Assembly: GCF_000208745.1 (NCBI RefSeq)
Contig: NC_030851.1
Location: 734,667 to 798,666 of the forward strand
Reading direction: 5' to 3'
DNA: 64,000 bases
DNA from: Theobroma cacao
Lineage: Eukaryota > Streptophyta > Magnoliopsida > Malvales > Malvaceae
Part shown: piece by piece, positions 12,701 to 23,279 of the stretch
Position numbering within the stretch: position 1 is the stretch's first letter
Layout of the letters: each line of letters begins with the position of its first letter
Program-made: the position numbers and the translations under genes
The notes under the pieces: generated by a model
What the model saw: the letters and a program-made list of their open reading frames with translations, nothing else
Told to the model about the DNA's origin: nothing
Databases searched by the model: none

Positions 12701-14702
12701 TTGTTCATTTGATTTAATTTTGCTACATTTTTAGTGTTTGAGTTGTTTAATGCCCTCTATCAGGTGCAATATTTTGATAATTTTTTGGGCATGCATAAAG
12801 ATCTATATACTTACGGCTGTTCTTGATATGTAGTTATGTGAGCTGTCCTTCCACAAAACTCGCCATTTGAGGAACCCCTACAATGAGAACTTACCAGTAA
12901 AGGTACAATTTGAGGCCCTCAAGGGTTAATCCATAAAATTGGTTGAGGATAATTTTACTTAGAAAAAGTTTTGTCAATTAATTAGTTTAATGTTCTGGTT
13001 TTTATGAATTATTATCTACCATTTTACCATGTATCTTTATCTGCAGTAATAGTGTCTGCAATAGGTGATATTTCCACTTACATGTTGCTGTTGGTTTTGA
13101 GTCAATTTTACTTTCAACCTTATTGCTGTACTTTGTGCAAATGCAGATAAGTAGAGATTGTCAGGAGTTAGAGCCTTCTATTGGTGAGCAGTTGGCCTCC
13201 TTGCTTTATCTTGAGCCAGATAGTGAGCTTATGGTATGCTTATTTTATTTTAATTTTTCTAACATCTGAGTTCCAAAACAAATAGAAATAGAATTATTAG
13301 AATGGAATAGAGAAATGTTAAAAAAAAAAAGGGAAATAAATGAAAAGAGAGGGAAGCAAGTCTTGCGTTCTAGTGCTTGCTTGGATGCAAATTAGTGTGA
13401 TCTCATTTATATACCATAATATGAGGTCCTTGTATGATATAAGTATGAATTAAAGACTCATACAGGCTAATAGCCTTCTAGGAAGTTAATAGCCTTCTAG
13501 GAAGTCATGCTATGCATGTGGATTTAGTGATAAGATTGTCTAGAGTGGTTTAGGGGAATTGAGCAATGATGTTGGGCTTACAAAATTACACTATTATTGT
13601 TTTGGTATACTTAAAGTAGAAGATGCAGTTGAACCATCTTTGTTTAGTTTATTACATAGCTTTCATTTTCCTTGCTTTTGGTTGTTAAAATAAAAGGAGG
13701 CAGCCTAATACTCAGATGTCTGTATTGCATATTGACTTGCCCTTCATTTTATTGGATATCCACAATAAATGAATTTGTATGGTGTATTCAATTTTTTATT
13801 CCCTTGGGGTACAGGCTATTTCGGTGGCAGCAGAATTAAAACGAGAAGAAGAGAAAGCAAAGGGAGTCAATTCAGATAATGGAGGAGAGAACCCGGACAT
13901 TGTGCCATTTGAGGACAACGAAGAAGAAGAAGAGGAAGAAAGTGAGGAGGAGGATGAAAGCTTTAGTGCTGCAGCTCAGGGAAGAGGAAGAGGCAGAGGA
14001 GTCATGTGGCCCCCTCACATGCCACTTGCCCGAGGTGCCAGACCCATGCCTGGTATGCGAGGTTTTCCACCTATGATGATGGGTGGTGATGGCTTTTCGT
14101 ATGGACCCGTAACACCTGATGGTTTTGGGGTGCCAGATCTTTTCGGTGCTCCCCGTCCTTTTCCACCATATGGGCCAAGGTTTTCTGGAGATTTCACAGG
14201 TCCTGCATCTGGCATGATGTTTCCAGGGCGACCTCCACAACCTGGGGCTATGTTTCCTGCTGGTGGACTTGGGATGATGATGGGTCCAGGTCGTGCTCCA
14301 TTTATGGGGGGTATGGGGCCCACAGGTGCAAATCCTGTTCGAGGTGGCCGCCCAGTCAGCATGCCCCCTATGTTTCCCCCACCCCCAGCACCTTCATCCC
14401 AGAATTCTGGCCGGGCAGTTAAGAGAGATCAGAGGACACCAACCAATGACAGATATGGTGCAGGATCAGAGCAGGGTAGAGGTCAGGAAATGGCTGGTCC
14501 GGGAGGCAGGTTGGATGATGAGACACAGTATCAGCAAGAAGGACAAAAGGCTCACCACGAAGATCAGTTTGCTGCTGGAAACAGCTTCAGAAATGATGAG
14601 AGTGAAAGTGAGGATGAGGCACCGAGGAGGTCAAGGTATGGCGAAGGGAAGAAGAAAAGAAGAAGCTTAGAAGGAGATGATGCCAATGGTTCTGATCACT
14701 AG
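9735..14702 (+). CDS. CPSF30: CPSF30 long form: CCCH zinc fingers plus YTH m6A-reader domain
   Basis: Seven coding exons, 9735-10135, 10695-11072, 12096-12258, 12469-12579, 12834-12902, 13147-13233 and 13815-14702, total 699 codons including the stop. An Asn/Ala/Gly-rich N-terminus precedes three CCCH fingers: C-x7-C-x5-C-x3-H at VCRHWLRSLC; VCRFFRLFGEC; and ECNMYKLGFC. A Gln-rich linker leads to a YTH domain in exons 3-6 (YFIVKSCNRENLELS to EQLASLLYLEP), with aromatic-cage type Trp in GVWATQ and GNWKYAHG. The last exon is acidic, then RGRGRG and Pro/Met/Gly-rich, with a basic end. In Arabidopsis this factor belongs to the polyadenylation complex, and the long form reads m6A to steer poly(A) site choice. 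Both fingers and YTH are open, so the long form is encoded. Confidence 0.95.
11073..12095 (+). promoter_or_regulatory. CPSF30 intron 2, likely site of alternative polyadenylation
   Basis: Exon 2 ends after the zinc fingers and the intron is 1.0 kb long. Read-through adds only about a dozen codons (ending GVFNWVL) before a TAA at 11110-11112, so a message polyadenylated here would encode a finger-only protein of about 270 residues. In Arabidopsis the short CPSF30 arises this way. Here it is inferred from structure; AATAAT (about 11165) is one possible signal. Confidence 0.4.
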
Positions 14703-15810
14703 ATGCGAATGGCTCTGAAGTTGTTAGTGATACTGCCATCAGTTATGCCTGCTCGCAACCACAATCTCTCTATGGTGTTTCCTGCCATTGCAGAACATTT
14801 TTAAGAAACGGACTTTGCCTATCTAATATCTTTTCATCTTCCAATTTGCAGTTTTGGAGAGATGGAGAAAGACTTAGGCGCAGATCTTCCTTTTTTTTTC
14901 CTTTTGGTGAATTGTTTTTGCTCCAAAATGCCGAATTATATTGTTTATTGTGTATAATCATGCACCAGAAGCTGATGGGAAGGGTTATAGATACTTGTAG
15001 CATGATATATTGTTAAGTACAGTGTTATCCTTGGATGTTTGTGTAAGATTCCCTATGTACCAAAGCAAAAGGGAAAAGAAAAAAAATTGCTTTTCAAAGT
15101 AGAAGAAAATTAGTTAAGATGACAAAAATAGAATGACTATTCTATTCTTCTCAACCAGACATGCTAATACTTACCCCAAAACAAAACCTTCAAGATTGTC
15201 GATACGAAAGCGCTTAGATCGAAAGAACCCATCAGCAACTCGAGCAAACTCTACTTCGTACTTTCTTGCTCATCTTTCAACATTTTAATTTCTATATTTG
15301 TGTACTTAATTTCATTGTCATCTTTTTCGCTACAGTCTTGAATTAGTTTCAAACTCAACACCCTCCTTCCATTAATCTCATTTGTACGTAGTTAATTCAG
15401 TTATGCATGTTAGGAGCCTTGACCCAAAGCCCACCAGTTGCTGATTTTACCCCCATAGCTCTGTAAAATCATTGCACAACCTGTTTGAGAGTAAGAGATA
15501 ACAAAAACGCAAGAGACAACAAAAATAGAAAAATAACATTTAAGAAATAAAAAAAAAAGAAAAAAAGATTTAATTTAAGATGATTACATTATATTACGTA
15601 GAAGAGTAGAGAGTGAACTTTGAGTTATAATACAATATTAGTTAAATTATAATATCTAATTAGAATTATAATAAAATAAAATTAATCTTATATATATATA
15701 TTATATCAGATTAATCTGTTTTTTTTTAATCGTGTTTGAAAGCGAGAACCAACGGCCAACCAAATTGCTTGCATAAGCACGAGGATGAGGAAGTGACAGG
15801 AAGAAGGGAG
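14703..15810. other. CPSF30 3' region and VOC gene promoter
   Basis: The first 350 bp are probably CPSF30 3' UTR. The rest is AT-rich spacer with a TATATATATA tract near 15690-15700. No open frame with family features is present. Confidence 0.5.
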
Positions 15811-16400
15811 ATGGCGGCAGCGTCGTTCAGGTGGATACTCCAACTCCACAAGGACGTTCCGAAGGCGGCTAAGTTCTACTCCCAAGGGCTCGACTTCTCT
15901 GTAAATATCTGCACTCCTCGGTGGGCAGAACTCCAATCCGGTCCTCTCAAGCTTGCCCTTATGCAATCTCCCAGTGATAATGTGAAGCAGAATGGATACT
16001 CCTCACTTCTGTCATTCACAGTGAACGATATTAACAGTACAGTAGCAAAATTAATGGGATTAGGAGCTGAACTAGATGGTTCCATCAAATATGAAATCCA
16101 TGGAAAGGTTGCTGCCATGCGATGCATTGATGGTCACATGATTGGCCTCTATGAACCTGCATAAATGCTCTAGAGATGAGTCCCTTCAGCGCAGTTGACC
16201 AACTCACGGTTTAAGTCTTTCGAATACATAGAAAAGACATGAGAAACTTTTCCTTTCTTTGGATTCCCTTCAACTATTGTAGGTGATTTTTTATCCAAAT
16301 CAATGACAGTTGTGCATTGTGTGTAAAGAGTTAGACCTGAAAATAATGCCAATAGCGTGAGCTAGTAACCATTGAAGAGAAGATTAATCTGTTTTTTTAA
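15708..16400. repeat. Direct repeats flanking the VOC gene
   Basis: The motif AGATTAATCTG followed by a T-run and AA occurs at 15708-15728 and again at 16381-16400, on either side of the intronless VOC gene. It could be a target-site duplication, or chance in AT-rich DNA. No poly(A) tract is found before the right copy. Confidence 0.35.
15811..16164 (+). CDS. Small VOC (glyoxalase/bleomycin-resistance fold) protein
   Basis: A single-exon frame of 117 residues starting MAAASFRWILQLHKDVPKAA. An in-frame ATG also exists at 15736, but the Lys/Gln-rich extension it would add does not look conserved, so I prefer 15811. The pattern (RWILQLHKDVPKAAKFYSQG, then WAELQSGPLKLALMQS, SFTVNDI and the closing DGHMIGLYEPA) is one complete beta-alpha-beta-beta-beta VOC module repeated as a pair of half-sheets. 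Plants carry many such proteins annotated as lactoylglutathione lyase family. The classic glyoxalase I metal ligands are not obvious, so a glyoxalase activity should not be assumed. Function unknown; a small soluble protein. Confidence 0.75.
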   Translation: MAAASFRWILQLHKDVPKAAKFYSQGLDFSVNICTPRWAELQSGPLKLALMQSPSDNVKQNGYSSLLSFTVNDINSTVAKLMGLGAELDGSIKYEIHGKVAAMRCIDGHMIGLYEPA

Positions 16401-16483
16401 CATATATAATTATATCATACAAGATTTTGATGAATTAAAACTCTCTTTTTTATCCTTTTTCTAACGAAGATGAAGGTATAACT

Positions 16484-17656
16484 TTGAGAAACAAAGAAAG
16501 AGATTGGTCTGACCTTCCCAATGATATTATTAGAAGCATAATGAAAAAGCTTTATTGGTCGCATCGAATTCGGACGCGTGCAGTTTGCAAGAGCTGGCTG
16601 CAGACAGCCCTCTACGGGAGCTGGCTGCAGATGCCCTTCTATGGGATTTCCACCATTAATGAAGTTGTATCGTTAATGCCTGAAGTTGCATGGCTAATGC
16701 GTTTCGGATGTGGGTTTGACGGAATCATTAGTTTTTGTAATCTTATTAGCATCTCTACCTGCAAAACCATCGACGTTGAAGGAGGCATTAAGGGGGAAAA
16801 GAGACTCCTTTTTCAGACTTCTAGATGCGGTTGGGTTCTCTTCGGAAGAGGTCCAGAGGAGAGTCCCAATCAATGCTACAGCTTTTTCTTGTACTCTCCC
16901 TTCACTGATGAGATCATCGAGCTGCCCAAGTTGGATTTAGATTGTGCTATCTTCCCCTCGTCCTTGGTTGCCACGTTTTCGTTGAGTCTATATAATCCAG
17001 ATTGTCTTGTTTTCTGTTTGCATATAGGAGATAGAATTATCGGTGTTAGCACATGTCGTTCAGGTGACGAGACTTGGAAGACTTTGAAGTTCCAAAGATT
17101 TCCTTCGTCTAATCGGCCACGTAGTGCAACCTATTTAGATGGATCCTTTTATTGTGTTTTCTCAGACGGTCAATTGGGTGCCTTCAATGTTGCTCTCCAG
17201 GAGTGGACTTTAATTGGAGAATCATCATGGCCAGGCTCCGCTTATCCAACTTCAAATTCACCAGTTGCTCTCCGGAGGTGGACGACTTTACTTAAGAGAA
17301 TCATCATGGCCAGGATTTGGTTATCCATTTGCTCTCCAGAACTTGAAGAATCATCATGGCCAGGTTCTGCTTATCCAACTTCAAATTCAGCAGTTGAGTT
17401 CATTGCAACTCCTAGATTAATGCCATGTCGACCGTATCACCGTTATTCATTTTTAAGGTTTGATTTCTCAAAGAAGTGTTGGGTTAAGGAATTGGGTACC
17501 ATATTCGAATCGGATCCTCATCGAAGAATCTTACCATTACCAAGCGAAGTGTTTGAGTCATCAAAAACGAAGTTGCATCTTAATGCATGTGTACCTAATT
17601 TACTTCATGTAAACCATTCTGTACAATCTATATATATTAAACTTACTTCGACGTAA
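16484..17656 (+). CDS. F-box / DUF295 protein without a visible ATG (possible pseudogene)
   Basis: The open frame begins with the F-box (DWSDLPNDIIRSIMKKL ... RAVCKSWLQTA), the part that would bind SKP1 in an SCF ubiquitin ligase. It continues through a DUF295-like beta-propeller region (CGWVLFGRG, FFLYSPFTDEIIELP, SATYLDGSFYCVFSDGQLG, FDFSKKCWVKE) to a stop at 17654-17656. The frame is open upstream only to 16439 and contains no ATG before the F-box; the nearest ATG (16470) is in another frame and stops after three codons. An upstream exon, a non-ATG start or loss of the start are all possible. The middle carries a threefold repeat (reported separately) that inserts about 50 residues into the propeller. 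Probably decaying or evolving fast, as is common in this large family. Confidence 0.6.
   Translation: MRNKERDWSDLPNDIIRSIMKKLYWSHRIRTRAVCKSWLQTALYGSWLQMPFYGISTINEVVSLMPEVAWLMRFGCGFDGIISFCNLISISTCKTIDVEGGIKGEKRLLFQTSRCGWVLFGRGPEESPNQCYSFFLYSPFTDEIIELPKLDLDCAIFPSSLVATFSLSLYNPDCLVFCLHIGDRIIGVSTCRSGDETWKTLKFQRFPSSNRPRSATYLDGSFYCVFSDGQLGAFNVALQEWTLIGESSWPGSAYPTSNSPVALRRWTTLLKRIIMARIWLSICSPELEESSWPGSAYPTSNSAVEFIATPRLMPCRPYHRYSFLRFDFSKKCWVKELGTIFESDPHRRILPLPSEVFESSKTKLHLNACVPNLLHVNHSVQSIYIKLTST
17188..17392 (+). repeat. Internal triplication in the F-box gene, middle copy out of frame
   Basis: Three copies of a segment with the core GAGAATCATCATGGCCAGG occur at about 17217, 17296 and 17346, each preceded by a version of TTGCTCTCC. 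Copies 1 and 3 read ESSWPGSAYPTSNS in frame. Copy 2 is shifted and reads RIIMARIW from the same bases, but the frame is restored, so the whole stays open. Confidence 0.85.
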
Positions 17657-18568
17657 CTAGAAGACTTTCAGGAATTCAAGTAATTTTTATATATATATTT
17701 TTTTGTATTACTGTTTTTTTAGAATTGTTTTCAGGAATTTAAGTAATTTTTATTTTTTTTCCTATTACTGATTTTTAGGGTCTAAGCTTTATCAATTGGT
17801 CGATGGTCTCAAAAATATTAAACACCTGATGAGACTTGCTGTATAAATGGATTATACAAATCAAATTATATAAATCTACATGATAATTTGACATACTAAA
17901 TGTATTTTCAGTTTCGTAGCTTAATACAATATAATTAGTTAAATTATATTATGGTCAGGCTCTGGTTTTAAAGTTTGATTTCTTGGGACTCGACCCTCAT
18001 CCAAGAATCTCAAGAATCTTTTCAAGCTCTCAAGCAGTGGGTGAGACAGCAAACACGAACTTGCATCTTTATGCATGTGTATCTTTGCCAGTCATTAGTA
18101 TGTATATGGGGATGCTGTGGAATGCATATGTATTGATTTTTTTGGAGTAAAATCTTTGTTTTTTTTCCTATTAGTGTGTTGGATTCTTTTTTTGAAAGAA
18201 CTATGCAATATTGAAGACAACCCAAAACAGTATATATACAATAAAAAAATCTCCTTTAGTTTCCATTGTTAGGGCCTTTTAACTGACAGAAGCTGTTATT
18301 CCCTTGAAACTAAAGGAATTAAATGATTATTGAAGGTGAAGCAAAGAAACGAAGAAGCTTATGCAATACAAAAAAGCCAAGAACTTCGCAGAATACAATT
18401 GTAAAACAGTACAACATTTCTAATCAACAAAACATATTTACATTGTCATTCAATGAATAATGAATAACAATCTCTTACATCCAAATTTCCTCACAAATTT
18501 ACAATCCTTTACCTTGTGAAAAAAAAAAAAAACCATATGATTGAGAAAATCATTTGTACTCTAAATAA
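17657..18568. other. Spacer between F-box remnant and DUF707 gene
   Basis: Besides the F-box fragment, the spacer holds an imperfect duplicated AT-rich block: GGAATTCAAGTAATTTTTAT at about 17671 and GGAATTTAAGTAATTTTTAT at about 17735. The part right of 18240 probably includes the 3' UTR of the minus-strand DUF707 gene. Confidence 0.45.
17944..18097 (+). pseudogene. 3' fragment of a related F-box/DUF295 gene
   Basis: This stretch resembles the end of the F-box gene above: a TGGTCAGGCTCTGG piece like the internal repeat, then TTTGATTTCT, GACCCTCATCCAAGAATCT, an AGCAGTGGGTGAG piece, and ACTTGCATCTTTATGCATGTG. It corresponds to the last 60-70 codons, with deletions, and has no open frame. It is best read as the remnant of a tandem copy. 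Confidence 0.65.
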
Positions 18569-21500
18569 TTAGTGAGTGCTTTTGTTAACTGATTGTTGGT
18601 AAGGATCAACCCAACATTTGTCCTGGTTGACAGCATTTTCCCATCTTTTACGGAACATTTGCATTTCAATGAAGGACTGTCTTCTCACCTGCAAGCATTT
18701 TATAGTTTGTATGTATGTATTATAATGGTTGCATATGTATGTATAAGTATCTATACTGAACTATGAGAGAAAATGGAATATGTTAAACAACTTATAAAGC
18801 AATGTCTAAGTGGCCCTCACTTCAGGTCTATTGTCAACTTTATGAGATTCAGATGGTGCCTGCAATTTAAAAGAAGGTGAACAATGCTATTAATTAAGAA
18901 GCATTTGTGTTAAGCAAATTCATGTTCAGGAAACATAGCATTTGTGTTAGGCAAATTCATGTTCAGGAAAAATACCAATGTTTCCGAGTCAGAGGAGGGC
19001 TGCCTCCGAGTAATGTTAACTCGTGTAGAATTTAACTGCATCATAAAAAAATGATAGACAGTCAATAACTAACAATGAATTCCATTTACCTGGATTTGAT
19101 ATAGACTTGCCTCATTTTCAGCCAAAACACCAAGTGTAGAAAGACCCAAATGAACTATGTACTCAGCATCAACAACACCAACATTTTTCATACGATCACC
19201 CTGAAAGAGAGTCCAAATATCACTGGAATGCCCACAAGAATCAGAAAAGGATGTCACATGGTTTGAAAAGTTACTTGTGCACAATAACCAAGCTGCATAT
19301 CAAGGCCCCAAGCATGGATCAAGTCATTCTGTAGGGCAAAGGAATATTAAGAAACGGTTACTATAAAGGTAGATGCAATGAATACAAGCAAAAGCCAAAT
19401 TGAGATCTTAAAAGATACCCAAACAACCAGCTGCTATATGAATTTGAGGTTAAACTTTCCTGAAGTGTACATGGGATTTATTTCATGGCCTTTTTTGTTT
19501 TTTATAAAGATCAAACAAATCGTGCAATTTCGGTACACAAGTAGTATACATGAAGTAATGATTTTTGAATACTTTCAGCTAATAGAAGCAAATTAGATAG
19601 AGAAGAAAACAAAGTAACTGAATCTTATTTGAAAAATGCCTTGCCATTATGTTGCACAGTTTACCATGAAGTTCAAAATGTTGTTGGGCCACTCAGTTCA
19701 ATAACAATGGCCAAAAACAATGAGAATTCAAGATGTCAAATACTCAGCCTTTGTGCAGCCAATATGGCTGAGTGCATACGAAAATATTTCTTACCTGGAT
19801 CATATACCACGCACAGCGCCAGGCAGCTCTTGAGAATACAGGGGCCATCATTTCCACCCAACTGCAAAACAGATTTCATTAACTGTTGCTGTCTGGTCAT
19901 AGCTGATGTCTCCTTTTTCAAATAATTGAAAAGCAAATACTCAAAAATAAACTAGGATATCACATGAGAAAAATATTAAATTTTAAAGAAAGCATCCAAG
20001 AGCTGTGTAGTACTAGTTTACCCTATACATGGAGGAGCAGTGCTGCGGCCATCACACCTTCCACTGCCTTTAAACTTGTACATCCTTCTGTTCAAACGAG
20101 ATGGATTTATAGTGTCATAACTAGCAAGATTAAAAGGACATCATTAAGACATACAGGAAAATACGTCCTCTGATCTTCATGAACAGTATAATGAGATCAT
20201 AAGACAGATTTGTCAGTTAAAAGGAAGGTTTTAGCTCTTAATTGTGACAGCTTGGCTACAAAAACACATAATCTACTCTGCAACCACTGAGACATGTCCA
20301 TCTATTACCGTGCTACTGAAGAACCAAACATCTTTTGTATTGCAAATGGCATGTTCTACACAATAGGAATTTCAGTTACACTGAAAATATTTTGAACCCT
20401 TATTAACATGTAAAAGCTAATTCTCCAGTAGACAAGGTCCTGGTCAGACCAAACAGGGGACTTGTTCTTGAAAGGATCTTCCAATGGTTTACACAACTGA
20501 CCTGTGCACTCTTGAATTCCTTCTGCGAGCTGTGATTTGATGATGCACCTCTGACTTAACAGGATCAAGTGCTGGTTGTGATATCTCCAGCCCCTCATCT
20601 TCAACTATAGACAAATATCTACAAAAAAGTTTGGTATATTTTAAGCTCAAAATCTAAATTACAGTTCTAGTAAGTGTGTGTGCAGACAATGTTACAGACC
20701 AAGCTAAACAGAGCTTGACATTTAAGTATGTATGCATGCTGATGTGCATAGGAGTTTGACGTGAAGGACTATGAAAATTTCAGACTTTTTTCACATAAAT
20801 GTAGAATACTTACTGTTTTGGATCAAAGTTATCTACTCCAAGGTCCTCATCCCAGAGAAATAAGTACTTGTAATCAGCAACTATGTCTGGATGCAAGAAA
20901 CGTTTGGCAAACCACCTATAACAACATATCTTAACAGCTGATTAGCATGGATATGACATATGTATCAGGTGCACACTGCTGTGAACAAGAAAGATAAACA
21001 TTTGGGACTACACAAAATTACCATTTTGTTTGATTCACTGCAGAAACATGTATGGCATGATCACTCCACTCCAAATCTCTCCATTCATCCACAATACCAT
21101 CATAGTGGAAAAGCATCACAACAAAATCACTTGAAGGGAACTGCAAATTAGTGATCAGTATTAAGCCTAAACATAATAATATAATTTTGAAATAAAAAGG
21201 CATTTGAGAAGTTGAGGTACCTTTTTAATAATTTGATTTACAATTTCCTTTTGCTTAATACCTACAGCAATGGCTAACAAGTTTGATGATGGCTCTAGAT
21301 TGCCCTGAAATTGCAGTATAAGCATATAAGACAATCAAATAAGATCAATCAAGTAGCACATGAAAGTGTCTGTGTGTGTCTTAGTCTAGAAAGTTTTCAA
21401 CGTAAAGTATTAAAACAGTACATTCTTCACAGTGTCACTCCATAAAGGTCGCATTTCCAAGTTTGATGTTTTGACCACAATTCCTTGAGGTAATGCCTCA

Positions 21501-23279
21501 CTTCCGGGAGGCCTGCATCGAATCTGTGTGGGAAAAAAATGATTTATAGAAAATCATATATCACAATACATTTCAAAAGACTTGACATTTTATTCTAAAA
21601 CAAAACATTCTCTGCCTAAAGAAAACCAACCTTGCATATATTGGATTTTGAATTCTGAAGCATATTAATCACCTCCCATCTCGATAACCTCTGTATACAT
21701 GATTTACAGAAAGATAATCTCAGCAAAAAATCTTTCAGACATGGTGTTCCAAGAGAAGACATCCATGAAAAGTTGAAGTCACATTGAACCATGAAGTTTG
21801 AAAACAAAAAAAAGGTTTGGCAAAACCAAAGCATGGAATTTAGATTGTGTTCAACAAACAGTTGCGTGATTAATTTAATTAAAGCTGTTTTAAACTTCAT
21901 CTGACAGTGAAGACCCTTGCATGTGGACATACTATTTTTTCCCTTACCCAACCGTGGTAAGTTTCTATAGATTTCCTTTATTTCATCCGCCAACCAATCT
22001 GATATTGCACTTTCATGCATCAACAAGTGGAATAGAGCTTGAATTTTATAACACTGTCACGGGAAGTTGACAGAGTTAGAAGGATTCCGTGTTAGCTTTA
22101 ACTACTTTTTCATATGCCTTAAGCAATGCTGAGTATAACACAGTTCCAAATTCCAAGATAAGGAACATTTTCACCAATCAAAATCCATGAAAGAAATGAC
22201 TCAACACCATACCATTCTGCCTCACGAAAAGGAAAAAGTAAATTTCAACAAAGAATTACAAAAGTAGAAATACGTACATCTTTGTATTCCTTAGCAATAA
22301 ATGCACCACTAATGAAGTAGGCACCACAAATCAAAGAAGCTACAACAAAAAGACGGCAGAGGCATGACCTAGTCTTTGGATCCGACACTACAGAAGCCTG
22401 CAAGGAACATTCAAGCAAGAAGAATTATAATTATATTCCATATCATGACAAGATTAGAATCTCGAATAGAACAGCAAAAACAAAATAACTAAGAAATCCC
22501 TGATCAGACACCATGCACTGAAACGAGGAAATAATAAAAGGAGTGACGGAGACCAACTGAAAATCAGGCAAGTCACAGGCCAAATCATTCAAATAGCTTT
22601 GTAAAAAACAATGCAATCCAAATAAAATTGCAGTCAGTTTTAGTCATTATAATAGAAAAAAAAAACATAATAAAATATTCAAAATTCAAAATCCTCTGTT
22701 CTCTGCAATCTTCTCTCCAACCAAACCGTGGATTACAAAAGTTCACTGAAGATTCTGTACCAGATTAAATCAAACTCAAAAGCAGAAGAATCACCACATA
22801 CTTTTGTCACAGCTAAAACACCAGGAAGGAAAATCAAATAAGAAAATTAGAACTTAACTTTGAATCATGAAACAAACAAAATAGGCTTCCCACATTTATA
22901 AAACAACAGTAACAGTAGGACTCAACATGCTGCAGATTCTATCACAGCTCTTTCTTTTCTCAGCAACCAAGCAGGAGCTAAAAAAAGCAATTATGATGGT
23001 AACAATCAAGACCAGCAAACTAATCTTCCCTACTTATTCAGTTCTAATCACTCAAATTATAATCACAAGTAAACCAAAAACAATCACCATTCCTCATGCT
23101 CCACCAAAACCAAAAGACCCTTTCAAGTTCATTGGACACTGAAACAACAAAAAAACCAAAGAAGTAAAAAAATTGAAGCAGACAATCACGAAAATGAAAG
23201 AAAAGAAAAACAACTTCCAACCCATAAATTATTGAAGCAGAGAGTTCTAAACAACACTTACACAATTGAAAGCCTTCAT
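18569..23279 (-). CDS. DUF707 family protein, type II membrane (Golgi-type), 15 coding exons
   Basis: Exons on the minus strand are 23279-23262, 22397-22278, 21690-21631, 21523-21422, 21304-21221, 21140-21022, 20915-20814, 20618-20502, 20087-20022, 19861-19795, 19328-19275, 19200-19090, 19035-18976, 18859-18821 and 18688-18569. They join to 412 residues with every phase matching. After a short MKAFNC start and DPKTRSCLCR comes one hydrophobic segment (LFVVASLICGAYFISGAFIA), as in a type II anchor. The conserved body includes PSSDFVVMLFHYDGIVDEW, KYLFLWDEDLGVDNFDP, GWVEMMAPVFSRAAWRC, and DLIHAWGLDMQLGYCAQGDR. Plants have a small family of these proteins with unknown function; the DED motif and domain order suggest a glycosyltransferase-like fold, which is inference. 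The coding part of exon 1 is only 18 nt, so automated models may miss it. Confidence 0.88.
18901..18974. repeat. 37-bp tandem duplication abutting a splice donor of the DUF707 gene
   Basis: Copies at 18901-18937 and 18938-18974 begin GCATTTGTGTTA(A/G)GCAAATTC. The second copy ends at the donor of exon 13 (GT on the minus strand at 18975-18974), so the intron's first bases are part of the duplicated unit; the equivalent place in the first copy has no donor. Confidence 0.85.
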
